Source: Geomonas limicola | Lineage (GTDB): Bacteria > Desulfobacterota > Desulfuromonadia > Geobacterales > Geobacteraceae | Direction: 5' to 3' | Assembly: GCF_014193675.1 (NCBI RefSeq) | Contig: NZ_BLXZ01000009.1 | Span: forward strand, 287-64,286 | Length of the DNA stretch: 64,000 nt | Shown: in pieces, positions 50,294 to 58,843 of the stretch | Layout: every line of letters starts with the position of its first letter | Position numbering within the stretch: the first letter of the stretch is position 1 | Translations under genes and position numbers: made by a program | Notes under the pieces: generated by a model | The model's input: only the letters and a program-made list of their open reading frames with translations | The model's database searches: none | Told to the model about the DNA's origin: nothing

Positions 50294-52384
50294 TTATTCC
50301 TCCAGCGAAAGCCCCAAAGCTTCTTTCCTGGAGAGCTTGATTTTGCCCTGTTTATCGATACCTATGCACTTCACCAGGACCTTGTCGCCCTCATTGAGAA
50401 TGTCGGTGACGTTCTTAACGCGCTCTTTGTCCAGTTCGGAGACGTGTACCAGGCCGTCGGTGCCCGGGAAGATTTCCACGAAGGCGCCGAACTCCATCAC
50501 CTTCTTGACGGTGCCCATGTAGAGTTTCCCTTCCTCGGCCTCGGCGGTCAGGTTGCGGATCATCTTGATGGCGAGGTCGCAGGCTTCCTTGTTGGTGGAA
50601 GCGATGTTGATCTTGCCGGTGTCCTCGATGTCGATGCTGACGCCGGTCGCCTCGGTGACGGAACGGATGTTCTTGCCGCCGGAGCCGATGACGTCGCGGA
50701 TCTTGTCGACCTTGACCCAGATGGTGGTGATGCGCGGAGCGAAGGCGGAGAGGTCCGCACGTGCGCTGCCGAGGGTCTTGGCCATCTCGCCAAGGATGTG
50801 GATACGCCCTTCTTTGGCCTGGGCCAGGGCGTTCTGCATGATCTCGCGGGTTACGCCGCCGATCTTGATGTCCATCTGCAGCGCGGTGACGCCCTCGGCG
50901 GTGCCGGCCACTTTGAAGTCCATGTCGCCCAGGTGGTCTTCGTCACCGAGGATGTCGGAGAGGATGGCGTAGCCCTCGCCTTCCTTGATGAGGCCCATGG
51001 CAATGCCGGCTACCGGCGCCTTGATGGGTACACCGGCGTCCATCATGGACATGGAACCGCCGCACACGGTCGCCATCGAGGAGGAGCCGTTGCTCTCGGT
51101 GATGTCGGAGACGATGCGGATGGTGTAGGGGAAGTCATCGTGCTTCGGAAGTACCTGCTGCAGGGCGCGTTCGGCCAGGTTGCCGTGGCCGATTTCGCGG
51201 CGGCCCGGAGCCAGACGGAAGCTGGTTTCGCCGACGGAGTACGGCGGGAAGTTGTAGTGCAGCATGAACTTCTTGCGGGAATCGCCGTAGAGCGAATCGA
51301 TGCGCTGCTCGTCGACCGAGGTGCCCAGGGTGGCGGCCACGATGGCCTGGGTCTCGCCGCGGGTGAACAGGGCGGAGCCGTGGGCGCGGGGCAGGAAGCC
51401 GGCCTCGGTGCTGATGGCGCGGATGGTCTTGGTGTCGCGGCCGTCGATGCGGCTGCCGTCCTTGATGATGTGCTCGCGGACCAGGTTGTACTCGAGGTCT
51501 TCGATGAAGGCCTTCACCTCTTTCTCGGAACCTTCGAACTCCTCGGCGAGGGCGGCAACGGTGGCGGCGGTGATCTCGTCGATCACGTCGTGACGCTCAC
51601 CTTTCGACTTGATGCGCACGGCAGCCTTCATCTTCTCGAAAGCAAGCTCGTTGACGCGGGCCTTGAGCGCTTCGTTGACGACCGGCGGTTCGATGACGCG
51701 TTTGGCGACGGCGGCCTTGGCAGCCAACTCTTCCTGGGCCTTCAGGACGTCCTGTACGGCGGCCTGACCGAAGAAGATAGCTTCCAGCAGGTCGTTCTCC
51801 TGGACTTCCTTGGCCTCACCCTCGACCATCAGGATGGCATCCTTGCTGGCTGCCACGACGATTTCGAGGTCGCTCAGCTCCAGCTCCTCAGCGGTCGGGT
51901 TGGCGACGAACTTGCCGTCCACGCGCCCCACCTTGACGCCCGCGATCGGGCCGGCGAAGGGGACGTCGGAAACCATGAGAGCTGCCGAGGCGCCGATCAT
52001 GGAGAGGATCCCCGGATCGTGATCCTTGTCGGCCGAGATGACGGTCGCCATGATCTGGGTGTCGTTTAAGAAGTTCTCCGGGAACAGCGGACGGATCGGG
52101 CGGTCGATGAGGCGGCAGGTCAGGGTCTCGTTATCGGAGGGACGACCTTCGCGCTTGAAGAAGGAACCCGGGATCCTGCCGCCGGCGTACGCCTTCTCCT
52201 GGTAGTTGACGGTAAGCGGGAAGAAGCCCTGCCCTTCCTTGGCGGTTTTCAGTGCCACCGCGGTGACGAGCACCATGGTGTCGCCGCTTTTGATCATGAC
52301 GGCGCCGCTTGCCTGTTTGGCCACTTTACCGGTTTCGATGGTGATGGTTTTGCCGCAGCATTGCGTTTCTACAGTGTGAATCAT
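50294..52384 (-). CDS. pnp: Polyribonucleotide nucleotidyltransferase (PNPase)
   Basis: 696 residues, normal length, from ATG 52384 after a GGAGG site. Two RNase PH-like halves (ETLTCRLIDRPIRPLFPENF in the first; GSSSMATVCGGSMSMMDAGV in the second), a helical linker, then KH (IRDVIGSGGKNIRSVTEATG) and S1 (YMGTVKKVMEFGAFVEIFPG) RNA-binding domains. It degrades RNA phosphorolytically 3' to 5' and may add tails. It follows rpsO, with a double hairpin between, as in many bacteria. Confidence 0.97.
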   Translation of the reverse strand: MIHTVETQCCGKTITIETGKVAKQASGAVMIKSGDTMVLVTAVALKTAKEGQGFFPLTVNYQEKAYAGGRIPGSFFKREGRPSDNETLTCRLIDRPIRPLFPENFLNDTQIMATVISADKDHDPGILSMIGASAALMVSDVPFAGPIAGVKVGRVDGKFVANPTAEELELSDLEIVVAASKDAILMVEGEAKEVQENDLLEAIFFGQAAVQDVLKAQEELAAKAAVAKRVIEPPVVNEALKARVNELAFEKMKAAVRIKSKGERHDVIDEITAATVAALAEEFEGSEKEVKAFIEDLEYNLVREHIIKDGSRIDGRDTKTIRAISTEAGFLPRAHGSALFTRGETQAIVAATLGTSVDEQRIDSLYGDSRKKFMLHYNFPPYSVGETSFRLAPGRREIGHGNLAERALQQVLPKHDDFPYTIRIVSDITESNGSSSMATVCGGSMSMMDAGVPIKAPVAGIAMGLIKEGEGYAILSDILGDEDHLGDMDFKVAGTAEGVTALQMDIKIGGVTREIMQNALAQAKEGRIHILGEMAKTLGSARADLSAFAPRITTIWVKVDKIRDVIGSGGKNIRSVTEATGVSIDIEDTGKINIASTNKEACDLAIKMIRNLTAEAEEGKLYMGTVKKVMEFGAFVEIFPGTDGLVHVSELDKERVKNVTDILNEGDKVLVKCIGIDKQGKIKLSRKEALGLSLEE

Positions 52385-52511
52385 AATTGGCCTCCAATTG
52401 CCAGCTAGGTTGGTGTTGGGGCCGCCGAGAAAAGAGCCTTGGGCCAACTGCCCAGAGCTTTTTTATCCACGCCCCCAACAAGAAAAGGGCACAAGGCCCT
52501 TGGTTAAATGG

Positions 52512-52547
52512 AAAGGCAATATACCCCGGGAGAGGCATATTGCCTTT
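52512..52547 (-). terminator. Hairpin terminator in the rpsO-pnp gap
   Basis: GGCAATAT pairs with ATATTGCC around a 14-base loop, extended by A-T pairs; on the minus strand it is followed by TTTCCATTT. A second hairpin, AAGGGC/GCCCTT with T-rich tail, lies at 52486-52502. Read-through to pnp would be partial. Confidence 0.7.
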
Positions 52548-52555
52548 TTTTCCTA

Positions 52556-52822
52556 CTACCTTCTGATGCCGAGTTTCTCGATGATCGCTTTGTAGCGATT
52601 CACATCCTTGCGCTTGAGGTAATCAAGCAGCCCCCTTCTCTGACCAACGATCTTCAGCAGACCGCGACGGCTGTGATGATCTTTCTTGTGGGTTTTGAAG
52701 TGCTCGGTGAGGTAGGTGATACGCTCCGAGAGGATGGCGATCTGCACTTCCGGAGAACCCGTGTCCGAGTCGTGCAGCTTGTGAGCAGAAATGATTTCCT
52801 GCTTCTTTTCGGTTACCAGCAT
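52556..52822 (-). CDS. rpsO: 30S ribosomal protein S15
   Basis: 88 residues from ATG 52822, standard length. Contains HDSDTGSPEVQIAILSERIT, LTEHFKTHKKDHHSRRGLL and LLDYLKRKDVNRYKAIIEKL, the S15 signature. It binds 16S rRNA in the platform. Located between truB and pnp in the classical order. Confidence 0.98.
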   Translation of the reverse strand: MLVTEKKQEIISAHKLHDSDTGSPEVQIAILSERITYLTEHFKTHKKDHHSRRGLLKIVGQRRGLLDYLKRKDVNRYKAIIEKLGIRR

Positions 52823-52940
52823 GAATTTTCCCCCTTAGTTTTGGTTGCTTGTTAAGTACTGCACGCGGCGAGGTATGTCCGCGGCAGGGTCAACATCCCA
52901 CCTTTCTACCACAAAAGGTAGAGTGTGTAAAGATTGAATA

Positions 52941-53831
52941 CTAGTTAAAGCCTCGTGCCAGCCTGAGTCCTCTGACCTTGTCGCAGCGCGCTACTGCAGC
53001 AAGACGCCCCGCCACATAGAGTCTCACTTCCTCGTCCTGCTTGAGTTCGTCCAGCGCTCCGGGCGGCAGATCCTGTACCTGGGGCGCAATGCCGTTGGCA
53101 ATGCGCCTGCCGGCCTCCTCGCAGAGTTCGAACGACTTCAGGTGATCGAGCGCCCGATCGAGCGGCATGAGGAGTTCGCTCTTGTCCGCCGCTTCCTGCA
53201 ACGTCTCCAGGGTGATGGCCTCGGCCTCCAGGAACAGGCCGCTTTTAAGGCGCCTTAATTCCAGAAGGTGGGCGCCGCACCCCAGCGCCTCGCCGATGTC
53301 GCAGGCAAGCGTGCGCACGTAGGTGCCGCGCGAACAGCGCACGGTGAAGGCCGCCTCGGGGAGTCGGATCCAGTCGAAGGTAAGCGAGTAGATCTCCACC
53401 TCGCGCGGCTCACGCTCCACCTCTTTCCCCTGGCGCGCCAGCTTGTAGAGCGGCACACCACCCTGCTTCAACGCGGAGAACATGGGGGGGAGTTGGGAGA
53501 GCTTTCCGGTGAAGCGGGGCACCAGCGCCTCGAGGTCTGCCGGGGTGACCCCGGTCCAGTCCCGCTCGGAAACGACCTGTCCGGTCAGATCCTGGGTATC
53601 GGTGGCGATCCCCAGCCGCAAGACGGCGCGGTACTCCTTTTCGGACTCGTCGAGAAACTGGATCGCCTTGGTCCCCTCCCCTACCGCCACCGGTAAGACG
53701 CCGGTCGCGAAAGGATCGAGGGTACCGGTGTGCCCCACCTTCTTCTGGCCGATGGCGCGCCTCACCCTCGAAACGATGTCGTGGGAGGTGACACCGACCG
53801 GCTTGTCAATCACATAAAAACCGTCGAGCAT
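52941..53831 (-). CDS. truB: tRNA pseudouridine-55 synthase
   Basis: 296 residues. The N-terminal catalytic core GFYVIDKPVGVTSHDIVSRV and KVGHTGTLDPFATGVLPV with catalytic Asp39 mark TruB; the segment RCSRGTYVRTLACDIGEALG and a C-terminal PUA-like extension follow. It modifies U55 in the T-loop of tRNA. Its ATG overlaps the nrnA stop as TGATG, indicating coupled translation. Confidence 0.97.
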   Translation of the reverse strand: MLDGFYVIDKPVGVTSHDIVSRVRRAIGQKKVGHTGTLDPFATGVLPVAVGEGTKAIQFLDESEKEYRAVLRLGIATDTQDLTGQVVSERDWTGVTPADLEALVPRFTGKLSQLPPMFSALKQGGVPLYKLARQGKEVEREPREVEIYSLTFDWIRLPEAAFTVRCSRGTYVRTLACDIGEALGCGAHLLELRRLKSGLFLEAEAITLETLQEAADKSELLMPLDRALDHLKSFELCEEAGRRIANGIAPQVQDLPPGALDELKQDEEVRLYVAGRLAAVARCDKVRGLRLARGFN

Positions 53832-54811
53832 CAGCGGGATTTTTCCAGTCGGTCGAATACCAGGGCTTTCACTTCGGCGAGGGAACCTTTGACGACGCAG
53901 CCGGCGGCGTTGCGGTGCCCACCGCCTCCGAAAGCCGCGGAGATGGCGGAGACATCCACCTTCCCCTTACTCCGGAAGCCCACCTTGAACTCCCCTTCCC
54001 GAAGCTCGCGGAAGATGAGTGCTACCTCGACGCCACGGATGCGGCGCGCGAAGTTGATGAAGCCGTCGGTGAGCTCTGCGTTGCCGCCGGTCTGGCGGTA
54101 CATCTCCTGGGTAACGGTGAGCGAGGCGTACTCGCCCGAGGGAGAGATGGTGAGATCGGAAAGTGCCTGGGCCAGGAGGGTGATCTTCTCGCGGGGATCG
54201 CTCTCGTAGAGCGCCTCGGAGACGTCCCAGGGTTTGACCCCCAGGGCGATCATCTCACCCGCGATGGCGAAGGCCTCGGGGTTGGAGTTGGAGTAGTGGA
54301 AACTGCCGGTGTCGCTCAAGATGGCAGTGTAGATGCAAAGGGCGGTGGGGTAGCCGATGACGTCGCCACGCGCCTTGATGATCCGGTAGATGAGCGCGGC
54401 CGTGGCGCAGGCGGTAGAGTCGATGAGGTTGTGCACCCCGAAGTCCTCGCAGCCCAGGTGGTGGTCCACGTTGACGAAGCGGGCGATGCGGCTCGAACCG
54501 GTGATCGCCTTGCCGGCGCGCCGGAACTCGCCGATGTCCAGAACGAAGCAGACCTCGAAATCACGATCCGGCAGCTCGTGGCAGACTTGGTCCGCCATGG
54601 GCAGGAAGCTGCAGTTCTCCGGGACCGGATCACACAGGTAAACGGTGACGTCCTTGCCCAACGCTGCCAGATGATTGGCGAGCGCGAGGGTGGAACCGAC
54701 GGCATCCGGGTCCGGTCCCTCGTGGCTGGTGATCAGGAACGTGGAGTGGCCGTCGATCTCGGCCGCGATATCAGCTATTACCGCCTGCATCCTTTCCGTC
54801 ATCCGTGGCAC
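53831..54811 (-). CDS. nrnA: NrnA-type nanoRNase/pAp phosphatase (DHH family)
   Basis: 326 residues from a GTG at 54811 with AAGGAG four bases upstream; inside the rbfA coding end (41-base overlap). DHH motifs: SHEGPDPDAVGSTLALANHL, LDIGEF, NVDHHLGCEDFG and, in the DHHA1 C-terminal domain, SAAFGGGGHRNAAGC. It degrades 2-5-mer RNA and dephosphorylates 3'-phosphoadenosine 5'-phosphate. The rbfA-nrnA-truB order is common in many phyla. Confidence 0.95.
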   Translation of the reverse strand: MPRMTERMQAVIADIAAEIDGHSTFLITSHEGPDPDAVGSTLALANHLAALGKDVTVYLCDPVPENCSFLPMADQVCHELPDRDFEVCFVLDIGEFRRAGKAITGSSRIARFVNVDHHLGCEDFGVHNLIDSTACATAALIYRIIKARGDVIGYPTALCIYTAILSDTGSFHYSNSNPEAFAIAGEMIALGVKPWDVSEALYESDPREKITLLAQALSDLTISPSGEYASLTVTQEMYRQTGGNAELTDGFINFARRIRGVEVALIFRELREGEFKVGFRSKGKVDVSAISAAFGGGGHRNAAGCVVKGSLAEVKALVFDRLEKSR

Positions 54812-55142
54812 CTATCTCCTTCAAGAGCGATTCGATGTGTTGGCCGTATTCGACCGAGGTGTCGTACTTGAAAAGGACCTCCGGGGTCACCCGCAGCTTG
54901 AGGGCCTGCCCGATTTCCTTCCTGATGAAGCCGCGGGCGGAGTTGAGTCCCGCCTCGGTGTTCTTCTTCTCCTGCTCGGAGCCGATCACCGTGAAGTACA
55001 CGGTGGCATAGTGCAGGTCGGTGCTCACCTTGACGCCAGTGATGGTGACAAAACCGACGCGGGGATCTTTGATCCCTTTGATGAGCAGTTCTGAGACGAC
55101 TTTGTGGATTGCTTCGGAGACTTTATCGGAACGTTTTACCAT
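54771..55142 (-). CDS. rbfA: 30S ribosome-binding factor A
   Basis: 123 residues from ATG 55142. Contains the KH-like fold residues VSEAIHKVVSELLIKGIKDP, RVGFVTITGVKVSTDLHYAT, and RGFIRKEIGQALKLRVTPEV. It is needed for late 16S rRNA maturation and cold adaptation. A 231-base gap with a dispersed repeat separates it from infB. Confidence 0.96.
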   Translation of the reverse strand: MVKRSDKVSEAIHKVVSELLIKGIKDPRVGFVTITGVKVSTDLHYATVYFTVIGSEQEKKNTEAGLNSARGFIRKEIGQALKLRVTPEVLFKYDTSVEYGQHIESLLKEIGATDDGKDAGGNS

Positions 55143-55240
55143 AACTTGAAATACTCACTTTTGCTTGGGTACCGCAGGGGGCAGTTCATGCTGCTGCGGC
55201 AAATCGGTAGGGGCGGAACCGGGGTTCGCCTGGTAGACCT

Positions 55241-55351
55241 TCCTCTCCCCAGGCGGGAGAGGATCGGGGTGCGGGGGAAACCGGCGATCGTGACGTTAGC
55301 TCACTTCGTGGCAGCTGCACCCACCCCCTGCCCCCTCCCGTCAAGGGAGGG
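55241..55351. repeat. Dispersed two-hairpin intergenic repeat, copy 3, inside the infB-rbfA gap
   Basis: CCTCTCCCCAGGCGGGAGAGG on one side and CCCCTCCCGTCAAGGGAGGGG on the other form two hairpins, with core GTGGCAGCTGCACCCACC between. It belongs to the same family as copies at 11953, 44046 and 63461. Confidence 0.85.
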
Positions 55352-55373
55352 GGTGGAGTGAACTAGATATTAA

Positions 55374-58244
55374 TTACAGCTTGCCGGCCACCTTCTCCAT
55401 CTCGAAGCACTCGAAGATGTCGCCGATTTTCAGGTCGTTGTAGTTTTCCAGCGACATGCCGCACTCGTAGTTGCTGGCGACTTCCTTCACGTCGTCTTTG
55501 AAGCGGCGTAGGCTGGAGAGCTTGCCTTCGTAAACCACCACGTTGTCGCGCAACAGGCGGACCTGGGCGTTCCTGACGATCTTGCCGTCCGTGACATAGG
55601 AGCCGGCCACGTTGCCGACCTTGGGTACCGAGAAGACCTCGCGGATCTCGGCACGGCCCAGATATTTCTCCTTGAAGGTCGGCTCGAGGAGGCCTTCCAT
55701 CGCCTTCTTGATGTCGTCCACCGCGTCGTAGATGATGTTGTAGAGGCGAACGTCCACCCCTTCCTTCTCGGCGAGTGCCGCCGCCTTGACTTCGGGACGC
55801 ACGTTGAAGCCGAGGATGATAGCGTTGGAGGCGCTGGCCAGGTTGACGTCGGTTTCGGTGATGGCGCCGACCGAGGCATGCAGCACGTTGAGACGGATGG
55901 CCGCGGTGGTGAGTTTCCTGAGCGATTCGGCAACCGCCTCCACCGATCCCTGCACGTCCCCTTTGACGATCGTGTTGAGGTCCTTGACCTCGCCCTTCTG
56001 GATCTTCTCGTAGAGCTGCTCCAGGGAGAGCTTGCTGTGCTTGGCCAGTTCGGATTCGCGCAACTTCATCTGGCGATGGTTGGCGATCTCTTTGGCCTGC
56101 TTCTCGTCACCCATGGCCACGAAGATGTCGCCCGCATCGGGGACCCCGGTGAAGCCGATGACCTCGACCGGCATGGCCGGACCGGCAGCCGGTACCTTCT
56201 CTCCGCGGTCGTTCTGCATGGCGCGTACGCGGCCGTAGTGAACGCCGGCCACGAAGTAGTCGCCGACCTTCATGGTACCTTCCTGAACGAGTACGGTGGC
56301 CACCGGGCCACGACCCTTGTCGAGTTTCGCCTCGACGATGGTACCGCGGGCCGCCTTGTCCGGGTTGGCCTTCAGTTCCAGGACGTCGGCCTGCAGAAGG
56401 ACCATCTCCAGGAGCGCTTCGAGGTTGATGCGTTTTTTCGCTGAGACCTCGACGAAGATGGTGTCGCCGCCCCACTCTTCCGCTACCAGCCCGAACTCCA
56501 TGAGTTCCTGCTTGACGCGGGTCGGGTTCGCCTCGGGCTTGTCGATCTTGTTGATCGCGATGATGATCGGTACGCCGGCGGCCTTCGAGTGGTTCACCGC
56601 CTCGCGGGTCTGCGGCATGACGCCGTCGTCCGCCGCCACCACCAGGATGACGATGTCGGTGACCTTGGCGCCCCTGGCGCGCATCGCGGTAAAGGCCTCA
56701 TGGCCCGGGGTATCGAGGAAGGTGATCTTGCGGCCGTTCAGCTCGACGTCGTAGGCGCCGATGTGCTGGGTGATGCCGCCCGCCTCGCCTGCGATGACGT
56801 TGGTCTCGCGGATGGCGTCGAGCAGCGAGGTCTTGCCGTGGTCGACGTGACCCATGATGGTGACGACCGGCGGACGCTTCTGCAGGCTCTCCGGTGCATC
56901 CGGCTCGGCCTCCAGCATCTCCTCCACGTCCAGCGCCACGTTCTCGATCTCGTAGCCGAAGTCGGTGGCGAGGATGGTCGCGGTGTCGAAGTCGAGCGGG
57001 TGGTTGATGGTGGCCATGACCCCCATCTTCATCAGGGCGCGGATCAGGTCGGTCGCCTTGATACCCATGCGCTTGGCAAGTTCGCCTACGGTGATAGATT
57101 CGCTGATTTTGATGATCCTCTTAATGGCCTTAGGTACCGTGATCTCGGTCTTCTTGCCGATCTGGACCTTCTCAACGCCGCGCTTTTTCCCTTTGGAACG
57201 CGGTCCGGGCTCGAAGACGCGCTCGCGCTTGTCCATGAGGTCCGGCTTTTTGAAGGCCTCTTTCTTCCCTTTAGTGGCCGGAGCACCTTTCTTGCCGTTT
57301 TTGGCGTAGTCGGTGCCGCCTGCGGGTGCCGGCTTGCGGGCACCTTTGCGACGGTCGTCGCCACCCAGCGGCAGTTCTACCGGAGCAAGCGGCGCCGGAC
57401 GATCGGTACGCGGGTGCGCCCCAGCAGGACGCTCGCCGGTGCGCGGTGCCGGGCGCTCGGTGCCCGGGCGCTCCACGCCGCGCGGCATCCCCGGACGCGG
57501 GGCCGGACGCTCGCCGTTTGCCGGACGCTGGTACTCGCGGCGTTCGGCCGGACGCTGGGCGGGAATGGGAATCTCGACGCGGCCGAGGATCTTGGCGCGG
57601 GTCGGCGATGCCTGCTCCGGCTGTGCCTCGACCTTGGGGGGCGCGGCGGGCTGCGCCGGCTGGGCGGCAGCGGGTGCCTGCGGTGCTTGGGCCGGTGCTT
57701 CGACCTTTTCTGCCGGCTTGGCAGCTTCAGAAGCAGCGGGAGCGGCCGGCTTGGCCTCTACCGGAGTCTCCGGAGCCTTGGCAGCCGGGGCTGCCGGCTT
57801 GGTCTCGGCTGCAGGGGCCGGCTTGGCCGCTGCCGGTGCCTGCGGGGGCGCCGGTTTCGGGGCTGCCTCGATGATGATGGCACGACCCGGATCGCGGACC
57901 GGTTTCTTGGGCTCTTCGGCGACATCCTTGGCAGGCGCTGCTGCAGCAGGGGCTTCCTGAACCGGTTCTTCCACCGGGGCGGCTGCCTCGACTGCTTCCG
58001 ACTCGGGCGTTTCCACCACTTTGGCGCGGCGCCGGATCAGGGTCGGCTTCACCCGGACCTCTTCCTGGGAAACCTCTTTGTGGGTCGGCTGCTGCGCGGG
58101 GGCGGTAAGTGCCTTGACCACCGAATCTTCCAAAACGGCCATATGATTGGTCACCGGCTCGCCAAGGGCAGCCAACCGTGCCATCAGCTCCTTATTGTCG
58201 ATCCCCATCTGCTGCGCCAGCTCGTATACGCGGGTTTTACTCAT
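55374..58244 (-). CDS. infB: Translation initiation factor IF-2
   Basis: 956 residues from ATG 58244, immediately after the upstream stop (TAGATG). IF2 N-domains (VYELAQQMGIDNKELMARLA at the start; ITVGELAKRMGIKATDLIRA near 380-400) flank an Ala/Pro-rich low-complexity region of about 300 residues. The GTPase core has GHVDHGKTSLLDAIR, DTPGHEAF and NKIDKPEANPTRVK; domains II-IV follow with VSAKKRINLEALLEMVLLQ. It places initiator tRNA on the 30S subunit. Long N-terminal region accounts for the size. Confidence 0.97.
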   Translation of the reverse strand: MSKTRVYELAQQMGIDNKELMARLAALGEPVTNHMAVLEDSVVKALTAPAQQPTHKEVSQEEVRVKPTLIRRRAKVVETPESEAVEAAAPVEEPVQEAPAAAAPAKDVAEEPKKPVRDPGRAIIIEAAPKPAPPQAPAAAKPAPAAETKPAAPAAKAPETPVEAKPAAPAASEAAKPAEKVEAPAQAPQAPAAAQPAQPAAPPKVEAQPEQASPTRAKILGRVEIPIPAQRPAERREYQRPANGERPAPRPGMPRGVERPGTERPAPRTGERPAGAHPRTDRPAPLAPVELPLGGDDRRKGARKPAPAGGTDYAKNGKKGAPATKGKKEAFKKPDLMDKRERVFEPGPRSKGKKRGVEKVQIGKKTEITVPKAIKRIIKISESITVGELAKRMGIKATDLIRALMKMGVMATINHPLDFDTATILATDFGYEIENVALDVEEMLEAEPDAPESLQKRPPVVTIMGHVDHGKTSLLDAIRETNVIAGEAGGITQHIGAYDVELNGRKITFLDTPGHEAFTAMRARGAKVTDIVILVVAADDGVMPQTREAVNHSKAAGVPIIIAINKIDKPEANPTRVKQELMEFGLVAEEWGGDTIFVEVSAKKRINLEALLEMVLLQADVLELKANPDKAARGTIVEAKLDKGRGPVATVLVQEGTMKVGDYFVAGVHYGRVRAMQNDRGEKVPAAGPAMPVEVIGFTGVPDAGDIFVAMGDEKQAKEIANHRQMKLRESELAKHSKLSLEQLYEKIQKGEVKDLNTIVKGDVQGSVEAVAESLRKLTTAAIRLNVLHASVGAITETDVNLASASNAIILGFNVRPEVKAAALAEKEGVDVRLYNIIYDAVDDIKKAMEGLLEPTFKEKYLGRAEIREVFSVPKVGNVAGSYVTDGKIVRNAQVRLLRDNVVVYEGKLSSLRRFKDDVKEVASNYECGMSLENYNDLKIGDIFECFEMEKVAGKL

Positions 58245-58838
58245 CTACTCACGCTCCTCCTCAAAGAAGTTCCTGTATCTTTCCATTTCCAAACTTATCG
58301 AGCCGACAAAGCCGCTGTCCAGTATGGCCAGCACGCTCCTCAACTCTTTACCGATCAGTTCCCCAAGACGCTCCTTGGTGAACAGGGCCATGCAGGCAAC
58401 CCCTTTGAGTTCTGCGAGGCCACGAAACTTTTCCCCGATATCCGCCGAGATGTCCGTGGCCAGAAACAGTATGCCGACGCCGCCCTTCTTCAGCTTGTCG
58501 GTTACCTGGTCGGAGCCGGAGACGACCTTCCCCCCCTTGTTGGCAAGGGAGAGGTAGCTAGCTATGCGCTCTTCCATCTTGGCGCCCACCTGGCGTACCA
58601 GCTGTTCGGGGTCGATCCCCAGCACCTCGGTCTTGAAGCCGCGACTGAACTGCCTTTTCTGGGCTGCCGTCTTAAGGCAGCTCGCCTTGCAGCAGGTGTA
58701 CACCCCGCGGCCGGGGAGTTTCTGCTGCAGGTCGGGTACCACGGTGGCGTCGGGCGCCAGGACAAAGCGGATCAGCCCGCGCTTGTCCCGGGGTTCCCGG
58801 CAGGCTATGCAGCTGCGCTGCGGTTCAGCCTTAGGCAT
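58245..58838 (-). CDS. YlxR (DUF448) domain fused to an L7Ae-like domain
   Basis: 197 residues from ATG 58838. Residues 1-85 form a YlxR/DUF448 domain with CIACREPRDKRGLIRFV, PDLQQKLPGRGVYTCCKASC and KRQFSRGF; residues 90-197 resemble the ribosomal L7Ae/YlxQ fold (SLANKGGKVVSGSDQVTDKL, VGILFLATDISADIGEKF). In other bacteria YlxR and YlxQ are separate neighbours between nusA and infB; here they are joined. Probably RNA-binding. Its stop abuts the infB ATG. Confidence 0.85.
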   Translation of the reverse strand: MPKAEPQRSCIACREPRDKRGLIRFVLAPDATVVPDLQQKLPGRGVYTCCKASCLKTAAQKRQFSRGFKTEVLGIDPEQLVRQVGAKMEERIASYLSLANKGGKVVSGSDQVTDKLKKGGVGILFLATDISADIGEKFRGLAELKGVACMALFTKERLGELIGKELRSVLAILDSGFVGSISLEMERYRNFFEEERE

Positions 58839-58843
58839 AAATT

